NCBI GenBank assembly: GCA_036558745.1
Contig: DATBEZ010000003.1
Span: forward strand, 222,784-286,783
Length of the DNA stretch: 64,000 nucleotides
Direction of reading: 5' to 3'
From: JAMXLJ01 sp036558745
GTDB lineage: Bacteria > Actinomycetota > Acidimicrobiia > IMCC26256 > JAMXLJ01
A model generated the notes under the pieces. It saw only the letters and a list, made by a program, of their open reading frames with translations. It had not been told where the DNA came from and searched no databases. Each line of letters starts with the position of its first letter. Positions within the stretch are counted from its first letter, which is position 1. Made by a program: the position numbers and the translations under genes. Of the stretch, positions 49,440 through 58,352 are shown piece by piece.

Positions 49440-51485
49440 GTGTCGCCGCCCTCGGAACTCGCTGAGGCGCCGCACGACGCGCCGAGGTCGGGCCGGGCTC
49501 CGCGTTGGTCGAGCACGCGCCTGGTCATCGGGGCAGTGGTGGTCGCGCTCGTGCCCTTCGTCGTCGCGACGGTGCGCGCCATCCAGGGTGGCTGGGTCCC
49601 GACCGGCGACAACGGCCTCATCGCGGTCCGGGTGCACGACGTGTTCAGCGCCCACCCGCCCCTCCTCTACACGTGGTCGTCCTCGTCGCTGACCGCGCCG
49701 GTCGACTTCAACCACCCGGGACCACTGCTCTTCGACGCGCTCGCGATCCCGACCGCGGTGTCGCGCTGGTCGGGGCTGCTCGTCGGCGTCGCGTTGCTGA
49801 ACGCGGCCGCGGTCGTGGGCATCGTGATCGCCGCGTTCCGGCGCGGTGGCGCGCTGCTCGCGGGCGCCGCGGTCGCCGTCGCCGCCGCCCTGTGCTGGTC
49901 GATGGGGAGCGAGCTGTTGTTCGACCCGTGGTCGCCGAACAGCCTCCTGCTGCCGTTCTTCCTCTTCCTCTTCCTCGCGTGGTGCGTCGCGGCCGGAGAC
50001 CTCGTCGTGCTCCCGTGGCTGGCCGGCGTGGGCAGCCTGCTGCTCGCGACGAACCTCGGCTTCGGGCTGCTGGTCCCCGCGATCGCGGTCGTCGCGATCG
50101 GTGGCCTGGTGCTCGCGTTGCGCCGCGACCGTCGGGCGGACGGCGCCGACGGAGCGGACGTGGACCGGACGCGGCCGGTCCGCCGCGTCCTGCTCGTGAC
50201 CGCCGTGGTGTTCGTGCTGTGCTGGATCCAGCCCATCGTCGAACAATTCACGAGCAGCGGCGAAGGCAACTTCACCCGCATCGCGCGCGGCCTGACGTCG
50301 GGCGGGACGGTGCTCGGCACCAGGGAGGGCATCGCGCGCTTCGCGGGCGCGACGGTCACGTGGTGGCTGCCGTGGACCATGCGCGCCGGCTCCCTGGTCC
50401 TCTCGTCCACCGCGCTCGCCGCGTTCGGGGTCGTGATCGTGGCGCTCGTGCTCGCCGCGTGCGCCTGGGTGGGTCGCCGCAGGCACGATCGTGAGGTCGT
50501 GGCCGTTGTCGCAGTCGCCGCGGTCGCGGCGGCTGCGGGGCTCGTCTCCGCGATACGCACACCGACGGCGATCTTCGGCGGGCTCATCTCGTACCAGACC
50601 CGGTGGCTCTGGGCCCTCGCGGCGTTCATGACGTTCACGGTCGTCGTGACCGTGCTCCGCCGGCTCGTGCGCGACCCGCGGCTCGTCCGACCCGTCGTGG
50701 CCGGCTTCGCGCTCGTGACCGTGGCCGTCGCGCTGGCCAACCTGCCGACGCGCAGGAACGGCTCCGACGCGCCCGACTGGACGATGCCCATCGCGCGCGA
50801 CCTCAACCATCAGCTCGGTGGACTCGGGCGCGGGACGCTCTACGTCGACTGGCGGGGTGAGCCGTTCTCGCAGTACTACGGCTCCGCCGTGATCGCCGAG
50901 CTCAACCGGCGCGGTGTGCCCTTCGTCGTCACCGACGCGGTGCTCGTGCGGTCCCTCGGCTCGCATCGCCGTTTCAACGGCCACAACGCGACCGCGGAGC
51001 TGCGCGTGAGGACCGGCGACGACGCGTACGTGCCACCGCCGGGCGGCCACCGGGTCGCGCTGCACGAGGACCTCACCGTCGCAGAGCGCCGCGAGCTGGC
51101 ATCGTTGAAGCAACAGGTCCGGAGCTACCTGCGCGCCAACGGCCTGCAGCTCACGCCCAAAGGAAAGGCCGCCTTCGCCCGCCTCGCCGCCGCGGGCAGC
51201 AAGCTCTCCCCGCCGACGACGCCGACGTCCCCGCCCAGCTCCTCCGCGACGAGCCCGACAGCGTCGGCGGGAGCCGCGGGGGCGAGCGCGTTCGACCCCG
51301 ACGCGCTGCTCGCCAACCGCGCGTTCGTCAACATGATCGACCAGGGCTACCTGGCCCTCAGCGGTCGATGGATCGAGGTGTTCTACCGGTACGCACAGCT
51401 CCAAGCGCAACGCGACACGCGCACCGTGGGCGTGTTCGTCGGTCCCGTGCTGCCGCCCGGCGCGACGGGCGCGTCAGGCAGCTGA
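49440..51485 (+). CDS. Large polytopic membrane protein (GT-C-like)
   Basis: A 681-residue protein with about 10-12 transmembrane helices (RLVIGAVVVALVPFVVATVR onward) and a soluble C-terminal domain of about 200 residues. The first extracytoplasmic loop GWVPTGDNGLIAVRVHDV, with an Asp after a membrane helix, is typical of GT-C lipid-linked glycosyltransferases. The C-terminal part includes DWRGEPFSQYYGSAVIAELN and a Pro/Ser/Thr linker. GTG 49440 has GAGG 5 bases upstream; GTG 49422 and 49434 are alternatives. It ends inside the convergent GT2-methyltransferase gene, suggesting a shared glycan pathway. Confidence 0.65.
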   Translation: MSPPSELAEAPHDAPRSGRAPRWSSTRLVIGAVVVALVPFVVATVRAIQGGWVPTGDNGLIAVRVHDVFSAHPPLLYTWSSSSLTAPVDFNHPGPLLFDALAIPTAVSRWSGLLVGVALLNAAAVVGIVIAAFRRGGALLAGAAVAVAAALCWSMGSELLFDPWSPNSLLLPFFLFLFLAWCVAAGDLVVLPWLAGVGSLLLATNLGFGLLVPAIAVVAIGGLVLALRRDRRADGADGADVDRTRPVRRVLLVTAVVFVLCWIQPIVEQFTSSGEGNFTRIARGLTSGGTVLGTREGIARFAGATVTWWLPWTMRAGSLVLSSTALAAFGVVIVALVLAACAWVGRRRHDREVVAVVAVAAVAAAAGLVSAIRTPTAIFGGLISYQTRWLWALAAFMTFTVVVTVLRRLVRDPRLVRPVVAGFALVTVAVALANLPTRRNGSDAPDWTMPIARDLNHQLGGLGRGTLYVDWRGEPFSQYYGSAVIAELNRRGVPFVVTDAVLVRSLGSHRRFNGHNATAELRVRTGDDAYVPPPGGHRVALHEDLTVAERRELASLKQQVRSYLRANGLQLTPKGKAAFARLAAAGSKLSPPTTPTSPPSSSATSPTASAGAAGASAFDPDALLANRAFVNMIDQGYLALSGRWIEVFYRYAQLQAQRDTRTVGVFVGPVLPPGATGASGS

Positions 51486-53024
51486 CCCGTCGGGACGCGC
51501 GACTGCGAGCACGCTGGTCCCGAACGGCAGGCGCACACCGAGCCGCGAGACGAGCACCCGCTCGACCGCGGTGAGCACGAGCGCGGCCCGATCGACAACG
51601 GGCGACGCGACGTCGAGGCCGAGCTCGGCCCGACCCGTCGAACGCACACGCCGTCGGACCCATACGGGCACGAAGAGCCACGAGAACACGTGGGTGCACA
51701 GCTCCACGGAGAACCCGGCTCGCTCCAGCTCCGCGGTGAGCGTTCGTCGTGTGTACCTGCGCACGTGCCCGAGCGCGTCGTCGGCAGCGCTCCACAGGCG
51801 CGGGTGCGCGGGCACGGTGACCGCGAGCACACCGTCGGAACCGAGCAACCTGTGCGCCTCGCGGAGCGCGGGTTGTGGATCGCGCAGGTGCTCGATCACG
51901 TCGAGCAGGCACACGACCGACGCGCGCGCACCGGCAACGGGCACCGCGTTCAGCTCGCCCCGCGCCGCGCCGAGCGCGTAGCGGGTGCGCGCGACGTCGA
52001 CGAGCGCCTCGGAGCCTTCGACGACGATGCTCTCCTCCAGCGGCCAGCCGAGCGCCGCGGTGACGCCTCCGCTGCCGGCCCCGAGGTCGACCAGTGGACC
52101 CCGCGGCGGTTCGGCGCGCCGGAGGACGGAGGTGACGAGCGCGGCCTTGCTCCGGAACCACCAGTGGGTGACGTCCGCGGCCGCGAGGGCCTCGGCGTTC
52201 CGGTCCGTGAAGACGCCGTACTCGGCTGTCGTGCCCACCTCAGGCGCCTCGACGCTGGGCGCGACCGCGGTCGCCGCGGTCGTCCGGGCCGAACCGACCT
52301 GATGTCCGATGCGTCCCAGCGCGACCAGCATTCGGGTGCCGTCGCGCGCGACGTGGATCTTGGTGCCGTCGTGGTGGGCCCAGTCGATCGCGACCTCCTG
52401 CACGGGTACCCCGATCGCGCGCGCGATGGCCACCACCTCGACGTCCCACGCGAACCCGTCCTCGACCGACCACTCGAGCACAGTACGCCACACGTCGCGG
52501 CGGGCGGCCTTGGCGCCGCATTGCGTATCCACGACGCCGGGCGTGAACGCGAGCTGTACCGCACGGTTGTAGGTCCGGCCCAACAGCTCCCGGACGGCGG
52601 ACTGGGACCGGCTGATGCTGGAGCCCATCGCATCGCGGCTGCCGATGGCGACGACCGGGGCCCGCTCCGCGGCGCGACGGACGCGGTCGAACGACGAGAG
52701 GGGCGTCGAGAGGTCGAGATCGCAGAAGCCCGCGACCTCGGTCTCGGCGTGCAACAGCCCGGCCCTTACGGCCGCGCCCTTGCCCGCGTGAGCGCGTCTC
52801 GCCACCGTCGCGGACGCGCCCGAGTTCGCGATCAGCTTGTCGAGACGTTCGGCCGTGTCGTCGGTACTCCCGTCGTCGACGAACACGAGCCGGCTGCCCC
52901 ACGGCAAGCGCGTCGCGTAGTCCAACAGCTCGCCCGCGTACTGGTCGAGCCGGTGTCCTTCGTTGTAGACGGGGACGACGAGCGTGAACGGGAGATGCGC
53001 CCGCTCGTCGCGAACGGCCCACAC
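51474..53024 (-). CDS. Fusion of GT2 glycosyltransferase and SAM methyltransferase
   Basis: A 516-residue two-domain protein. Residues 1-230 form a GT2 enzyme of the dolichyl-phosphate-glucose synthase type: LVVPVYNEGHRL, LVFVDDGSTDDTAERLDKL, FCDLDLSTPL (DxD-like) and VVDTQCGAKAARRDVW. Residues ~270-516 hold a class I methyltransferase: LVDLGAGSGGVTAALGWPLE, VVCLLDVIEHLRDP and a PAHPRLWSAADDALGHVRRY motif of type-11/UbiE-like enzymes. It likely builds and methylates a polyprenyl-linked sugar. It lies beside the GT-C-like gene. The Ppx remnant upstream overlaps its start. Confidence 0.85.
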   Translation of the reverse strand: MWAVRDERAHLPFTLVVPVYNEGHRLDQYAGELLDYATRLPWGSRLVFVDDGSTDDTAERLDKLIANSGASATVARRAHAGKGAAVRAGLLHAETEVAGFCDLDLSTPLSSFDRVRRAAERAPVVAIGSRDAMGSSISRSQSAVRELLGRTYNRAVQLAFTPGVVDTQCGAKAARRDVWRTVLEWSVEDGFAWDVEVVAIARAIGVPVQEVAIDWAHHDGTKIHVARDGTRMLVALGRIGHQVGSARTTAATAVAPSVEAPEVGTTAEYGVFTDRNAEALAAADVTHWWFRSKAALVTSVLRRAEPPRGPLVDLGAGSGGVTAALGWPLEESIVVEGSEALVDVARTRYALGAARGELNAVPVAGARASVVCLLDVIEHLRDPQPALREAHRLLGSDGVLAVTVPAHPRLWSAADDALGHVRRYTRRTLTAELERAGFSVELCTHVFSWLFVPVWVRRRVRSTGRAELGLDVASPVVDRAALVLTAVERVLVSRLGVRLPFGTSVLAVARPDGSAA

Positions 53025-54004
53025 GCCGCGCGAGGTTCGCGCGCACGGTCCGCGCCCGCCAGGGGTAATTCGGGTGGTCCCATCGACGTGACGCGCTCAG
53101 ACGTGCGCGCTGCGTCGACGCTTCGGCCGCCCACGGAGCGGCAGCTGGAGCGATTCCTCGCCGCACGGTTGCCGGACTCGACCTCCCGCCGACGCTCGAG
53201 CTCGGTGTCGAACTCCGCGCCGAGCAACAGCGCGGGATTGGTCAGCCAGAACCGACCAGGAAGATGATGACAGCACCGAGGCTCCCGACGGTCTTGTTCG
53301 GGTACCAGCGTCGCGGTCGAGATGATCGCCGCGTCGTGACGCTCGGCCGGGTGGTGGAGATGATCGAGACGTCGCGGCAGGACGCCTTCGCGCAATGCCC
53401 ACGGACAGATCTCGAGCGACGCGATGTCGAGCGCGTGCATCACCTCGGACGCGACGATCGCGCCTGCGAGGATCTGTTCGGAACGACCGCGCGACGCGCC
53501 GCGAAGCGCGCCACGCTCCTTGGCGGTCATGTCCGTCATCCGTTCGGTCCACCGCTCGAGCGCGGTGCGGTCCAACACACGTCGGGTGAACGGACCCTTC
53601 CGCTCCGGCGGCGCCCCGGCGAGTCGGGCGAGCTGCTTGAACGTCTTGGACGTCGCAACCGCGGAGGACGGGACCCCCTCCCAGCGCAGTCGCTCGGCGA
53701 CCTCGGCGATCCCGTGGCGCACCTCGCGCCTGACCACCGCGAAGGCGGTCAGCTCACCGACGCCTTGCGACTCCGCCACCGCCGTCGCCCGGTGGATTGC
53801 CTCGACGAGCCGTCTCGTCCCGTCGTGTGTGATCGCACCGTTCCCATCGGTGCGCTGGGCCAGCTTGACGCCGTCCTTGAACGCCGACGTCGGCAACGGC
53901 GGCGCGCCGGCCCGTCCGTCGATGACCTGCAACTTCACCGAGTTCGAACCGACGTCGAGCACGCCCAACCGCGCGCTTCCCGGGGGCGCCGCGTCGCCAA
54001 ACAA
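52832..54004 (-). pseudogene. Ppx/GppA-type phosphatase with internal deletion and read-through tail
   Basis: The frame starts as an actinobacterial Ppx/GppA protein (LGVLDVGSNSVKLQVIDG, then DGVKLAQRTDG). Near residue 90 (about 53734) it jumps from ELTAFA to VRREVRHGIAEVAERLRWEG, which in full proteins follows about 100 residues later. The missing segment normally holds TSALRDA, the catalytic Glu region and the phosphate-binding GGGS. The conserved end LEICPWALREGVLPRRLD is present, but the frame then continues as a basic, low-complexity tail into the next gene. It is probably inactive. An assembly error is the alternative. Confidence 0.7.
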
Positions 54005-54024
54005 ACGGGGCCCGCGGGAGCCGG

Positions 54025-54507
54025 TCAGCCGACGGCGGTCGCGCCCGCGCGCGCCAGGTGCTCGTGCAACAACGCGAGAGACGCATCACCGTGGCCGTCG
54101 AGCTCCTCGGCCGCGAACCGGTCGATCGCCTGCTCGTGGGCGACGAGGTCCGCGAGCACGGGATCGTTCGGGTCCTGCGCGACGGCCTGCAACCGGAGGA
54201 ACTTCTCGAGGAACGCGGGCAGCGCGCTCCGCAGCCCTTGCAGGAGGACCGGCCACGGTTGTGCCGCCGCCGCGTCCGCCAGCTCGCGCCCGTCGCGTGC
54301 CGGCGCCTCGGCGTCGTCGACGTCGATGCCCGCGGCGTCGACGAGCGGACGGAGCTGGGACGCGGTGTGTGACTCGACCCGTGCCAGCACCCGGAGCTTC
54401 TCCCGACGGGACGCGTCGTCGCAGCGCTCCGCGAGGCCGGAGAAGAACGCCTCGCCCAGCAGCTCACCCCGATAGGCCTCCACCAACAGGTCGCCGTACT
54501 CGCCCAT
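54025..54507 (-). CDS. Ferritin-like helical protein
   Basis: A 160-residue all-helical protein. EYGDLLVEAYRGELLGEAFF carries Glu residues spaced as in helix 1 of ferritin-like proteins, and LRVLARVESHTASQLRPLVD resembles the second-helix metal motif with Glu and His. PVLADLVAHEQAIDRFAAEE supplies further candidate ligands. A diiron site is inference. GGGAGC precedes ATG 54507. The Ppx/GppA remnant begins 20 bases after its stop, suggesting they were once one operon. Confidence 0.55.
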   Translation of the reverse strand: MGEYGDLLVEAYRGELLGEAFFSGLAERCDDASRREKLRVLARVESHTASQLRPLVDAAGIDVDDAEAPARDGRELADAAAAQPWPVLLQGLRSALPAFLEKFLRLQAVAQDPNDPVLADLVAHEQAIDRFAAEELDGHGDASLALLHEHLARAGATAVG

Positions 54508-54684
54508 CGTCAGCTCCCGTCTCGACGTCCGCACAGTGTCGCGCATCGCCAGAAAGCCGGTTCTACCCGGTGCCTTATGTCGTCCAACGAGCTAGTCTCG
54601 CCGCGACTGGACCCGCGGCGTCGAGCGGCGAGCGCTCGTCGGTCCGGCCGCTCGCTTGCGCACGTCGACTTGGGGAGGGCTTCG

Positions 54685-56643
54685 ATGCGCGTCCGTCCGT
54701 CGTTCTCCGGTGTCTGGGCGCGTCGCGTCCTCGGCGCCATCGTCGTCGCGGTCATCGCCGTTGCGCCGCTCGCCACCGCAACGCCGGCCCGCGCCTCGGC
54801 CCCCACGAACGGCCTCGTCGGCTACTGGCCCTTCGACGAGGGCACTGGCCCCACCAGCGCCGACCTCTCCGGGAGCGGCAACCCCGCCACCTTGCACGGC
54901 GCGGCAGGCTGGAGCACGAACGTCGCGCCGATCACGCAGGCGAACCCGGCGGCGCTGACGTCGACACGCACAGGCAACAGCTACGCGTCGGCGAGCGGCA
55001 CCAACATCGACGGGCTCGACCAGTACACCATCGCGTTCTGGTTCCGTCTCGATCCGGCCAACCCGGCGCCCGCGAACACGACGATGAGCTTCGTGTCGCT
55101 TCCGGGCAAGGCACGGGTCTATGACGAGGTGGGAGCGGCGCCCGAGGACGACGAGATCCTCTTCGAGTTCGACGTCGACGGGGTGGCGCAGGTGGTCAAC
55201 ATCCAGCCTGTGGGTCTCGGTATCAACTTCCGGGACGGGAACTTCCACCAGGTCACCGCGACCTACGACGGCAACGGAGGATCCCTCTACTTCGACGGGA
55301 CCCCCGTCTCCTTCCACGCAGCCGCCGGTTCCGTACCTGCGAGCAACGGGGTGTCGTTCAGCGACCCGGGCCAGCCGCTCGGCGGGTCACTCGACGACGT
55401 TCGGGTCTATGACCGCGCGCTGAACGACGCGGAGGTCGCCTCGCTCGCGAGCTTCGGCTGCGAGAGCGTGCAGGGAGTGCCGGTCGCGGAGTGCAACGCG
55501 CTCGCGGACCTGTACACGAACACGAACGTGTTCGGCTCCCGATGGACGCATCACGACAACTGGCTCGCGAACAACCAGCCGTGCACGTGGTACGGGGTCT
55601 TGTGCGACAGCGACACCGGACACGTGATCGCGCTCGACCTGCACGGCAACGGGCTCGGAGGCGCGTTGGACGGCCTGCTCGCGGGGCTCGACCACCTCGT
55701 CGTGCTCGACCTGCACGACAATGCGCTCACCGGGGGCATCCCCTTCGGGCTGGGCGACATCACCACGCTCCAGACCCTCGACGTCTCCCACAACCAACTC
55801 CAGGATCCCATGCCCAGCACGCTCGGCAACCTGACCGCGTTGCAAACGCTGCGGGTGCAGGACAACAAGCTGCGCGGCCCGATACCAACGCAGCTCGCGA
55901 ACATCGCGAACCTGTTCACGCTCGACCTCGGCTACAACGCGCTGTGGACGACGGACGCGACCTTGACGACATATCTGAACGAGAAGCAGCCCGATTGGGC
56001 GTCGACCCAGACCGTTGTGCCCACGAACGTTCAGGCGGTGCGTACGTCACCGACCTCGATCCTGGTGACGTGGAGCCCGATCGCCTACACGGCCAACGGC
56101 GGCGGCTACGTCGTGGTCGATTCGCCGAGCTCGGGCACCTTCCAGACCGCGGGCCAGACGGCCGACAAGACCGCCGACTCGTTCACCATCACCCACCTCG
56201 ATCCCGATCAGACGTACCAAGTGGCGGTGCGGACCTCGACACCCGCGCACACCGACACCGGCCAGCAGAACGACATCCTCAGCGACTCGACCGATCCGAT
56301 CGCCGCGCCGATCGGCTACTTCACGTCCAACTACGCATCGGACCAGGGCCGCAACCTCTACACCGACGCGGTCGTCTTCCACCGCACCGACCTCGCCGGA
56401 ACCCAACACGACGCCGCCATGTTCCTGGCCTTCCTCGGCGGCATCGTGCACAGTCAGGGGACGACCGCGCCGAACCTCGGCACCGACCCCGGGAGTGGTC
56501 CCATCGCGGTGACGAGCGCGTACACGCCCGACGAGCTCACCTCACTCCAAGACGCCGCGACCACGTTCTCGAGCGACCCCGCGACGCTGCAACACGCCGG
56601 CGTCACCCTCGTCGCCTTCCTCGTCGCCATCTCGCACCACTGA
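54685..56643 (+). CDS. Secreted LamG - plant-type LRR - FN3 protein
   Basis: A 652-residue exported protein. The signal peptide (VLGAIVVAVIAVAPLATATP) ends near residue 37. A LamG/concanavalin-like domain follows (about 43-255: LVGYWPFDEGTGPTSADLSG, LDDVRVYDRALNDAEV). Residues ~262-418 form a leucine-rich-repeat domain of plant type with the cap CTWYGVLCDSDTGHVIALDL and repeats such as LDHLVVLDLHDNALTGGIP and LTALQTLRVQDNKLRGPIP. An FN3 domain (about 441-528) and a ~120-residue unknown C-terminal domain complete it. Likely adhesion or ligand recognition at the surface. Confidence 0.85.
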   Translation: MRVRPSFSGVWARRVLGAIVVAVIAVAPLATATPARASAPTNGLVGYWPFDEGTGPTSADLSGSGNPATLHGAAGWSTNVAPITQANPAALTSTRTGNSYASASGTNIDGLDQYTIAFWFRLDPANPAPANTTMSFVSLPGKARVYDEVGAAPEDDEILFEFDVDGVAQVVNIQPVGLGINFRDGNFHQVTATYDGNGGSLYFDGTPVSFHAAAGSVPASNGVSFSDPGQPLGGSLDDVRVYDRALNDAEVASLASFGCESVQGVPVAECNALADLYTNTNVFGSRWTHHDNWLANNQPCTWYGVLCDSDTGHVIALDLHGNGLGGALDGLLAGLDHLVVLDLHDNALTGGIPFGLGDITTLQTLDVSHNQLQDPMPSTLGNLTALQTLRVQDNKLRGPIPTQLANIANLFTLDLGYNALWTTDATLTTYLNEKQPDWASTQTVVPTNVQAVRTSPTSILVTWSPIAYTANGGGYVVVDSPSSGTFQTAGQTADKTADSFTITHLDPDQTYQVAVRTSTPAHTDTGQQNDILSDSTDPIAAPIGYFTSNYASDQGRNLYTDAVVFHRTDLAGTQHDAAMFLAFLGGIVHSQGTTAPNLGTDPGSGPIAVTSAYTPDELTSLQDAATTFSSDPATLQHAGVTLVAFLVAISHH

Positions 56644-56647
56644 TGGC

Positions 56648-56691
56648 ACGGTCGCCGCGCCCGCATGTGCGGGCGCGGGCGCGGCGACCGT
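56648..56691. terminator. Strong hairpin between convergent genes
   Basis: A perfect 15-bp stem (56648-56662 with 56677-56691) and 14-base loop lie between the ends of the LRR gene and the duplicated lipoprotein gene. Confidence 0.65.
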
Positions 56692-56714
56692 TGCCGTGTT
56701 CGTGCGTCGAGCCC

Positions 56715-58115
56715 TCAGCCTCCGAGGTCGTAGGTGACGGTGCCGTTCACGCCACCGACGTCGACCGCGAGGGTCAACGAGTCGACGTTGCCCGTGAAGC
56801 CCGGTGACCATCCGCCACCGGCCTTGAGCCACATGCCGCCGGCGACGGGCTGCCCGTTGCTCTGTTGCGTGATCGGCCGGATCGACGCGTTCGGATAGTT
56901 CGAGAGCAGCTGCGTGAACGAGCACGGCAGCGCCTCCGTGCACTGCTTCCCGACGTTCGTGCCGCCGACGATCGCGTTCCCCGTCTGCCACCAGCCCGAT
57001 GGCGCGGTGAGCGGGTTCCACGTCTGCCAGATGCCGTTCGTCACCGGCGCCTGACCCGACAGGCTCGGCTCGAACACCGCCCGTCCCTGGAACGCGGTGC
57101 TGCCGTCGGTGCTGTCGTAGTCGGCGTCGAGCTGGAGCGTCGTGGCGTTCGGCGTCGGATCCTTCTCGTACGTCTTGTACGACAGGAACCGCAGGTGGTC
57201 GAGACGTGTCCCCGCGAACAGCCCGTTGACGAGCGCCTCACCCCCGGTCGCGTCGATCGTGAGCTGCGCGCTCCCCGAACCGTCGGCGCCGTTCGGTCCA
57301 CTCACGAACGAGCCACTCCCGTTCGGGGTCTCGTTCGCGAACGCGAAGCCGAGCCCGGCCGCGCTGGAGGACGTGACCGCAACGTTGCCGTCACCGGGCT
57401 CGAAGTTGTTCTCGATCGGCGTGCCGTTCACACCGACCACGACGTTGTCGGTCGCTCCGACGAAGCCGCCCGTGATGGGGCCGCCGGCGCGCACGAGGAG
57501 GAGCCCGGGCGCGTTGTTCACCGTCGGGCGGATGCGCGCGTTCGGGTAGTCGTTCTTGACCGTCTGCCACGTGCAGAACGACGCCTGCGTGCACGGCGGG
57601 TTCGCCTGCATGACACCGCCGACGATCGGGCGGAGCGACGAGCCGTCGCTCGCCGACGAGTACCACGCCGCGTTCCCCGACTGCGTGTCCCACGTCTGCC
57701 AGGTGTTCGGCACCACGGTGCTGCCCGCCGACGGGACGTAGACGAGCCGGCCCTGGTACGAGGTGTCGGAGTCGGTCGAGTCGTAGTCGACGTCGAACTC
57801 GAGCGACGGCGTCTCCTGCGGCGAGCCCGAGAACGCCTGGTACGTCGCGTAGCTCAACTGCGTCAGCGACGACAGCGCCAGACCCTGGTACACCGACGTG
57901 GCGATGTTCTCCCGTCCCGTCGCGTCGACGGTGAGCAACGCGCTCCCGCGACCGGCGGGAGGCGTGCCCGGACCGTTCACGTAGTAGCCGCTGCCGTTGC
58001 TGCCCTCGTTGAGGAAGAACCAGCCCTGCGACGCGGTGGGCGTGACGACGATCTTGCAACCGACCAGGCTGCCGACGAGCGCGACGAGCGTGGCCCCGAT
58101 GATCAGCTTGCGCAT
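56715..58115 (-). CDS. Lipoprotein made of two ~210-residue repeats
   Basis: A 466-residue exported protein with signal LIIGATLVALVGSLVGC (lipobox SLVGC). The mature part is an internal duplication. Each half has a FLNE/FANE start with GSNGSG, GSALLTVDATG/GSAQLTIDATG, FDVDYDSTDSDTSYQGRLV / LDADYDSTDGSTAFQGRAV, a WQTW segment, CTQASFCTW / CTEALPCSF with a Cys pair, and NDYPNARIRP / SNYPNASIRP. No family is recognised; the strand pattern suggests a beta-sandwich. The neighbours are other secreted proteins, so a shared surface role is likely. Confidence 0.75.
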   Translation of the reverse strand: MRKLIIGATLVALVGSLVGCKIVVTPTASQGWFFLNEGSNGSGYYVNGPGTPPAGRGSALLTVDATGRENIATSVYQGLALSSLTQLSYATYQAFSGSPQETPSLEFDVDYDSTDSDTSYQGRLVYVPSAGSTVVPNTWQTWDTQSGNAAWYSSASDGSSLRPIVGGVMQANPPCTQASFCTWQTVKNDYPNARIRPTVNNAPGLLLVRAGGPITGGFVGATDNVVVGVNGTPIENNFEPGDGNVAVTSSSAAGLGFAFANETPNGSGSFVSGPNGADGSGSAQLTIDATGGEALVNGLFAGTRLDHLRFLSYKTYEKDPTPNATTLQLDADYDSTDGSTAFQGRAVFEPSLSGQAPVTNGIWQTWNPLTAPSGWWQTGNAIVGGTNVGKQCTEALPCSFTQLLSNYPNASIRPITQQSNGQPVAGGMWLKAGGGWSPGFTGNVDSLTLAVDVGGVNGTVTYDLGG

Positions 58116-58352
58116 GGATGCCCCCTCAGAGAGCGCGAGTACACGCCCTCACCCGACGACACACCTACACCGGTCGCCGAAAGATCGCAAGGACGCATTG
58201 GTCGCGTGCGGGGGATGGCTGGCGCGCGATGTGACAAACCGCGTGAGGATCGTTTCGCAGTGTCTCGCGTCACGACCGCAATCGCTCCCCGTCGCCGGCC
58301 CGTAGCCAACGTCGCGCTGACGCGCGCGGTCACGAGCACGGGGGTGAGTGAC

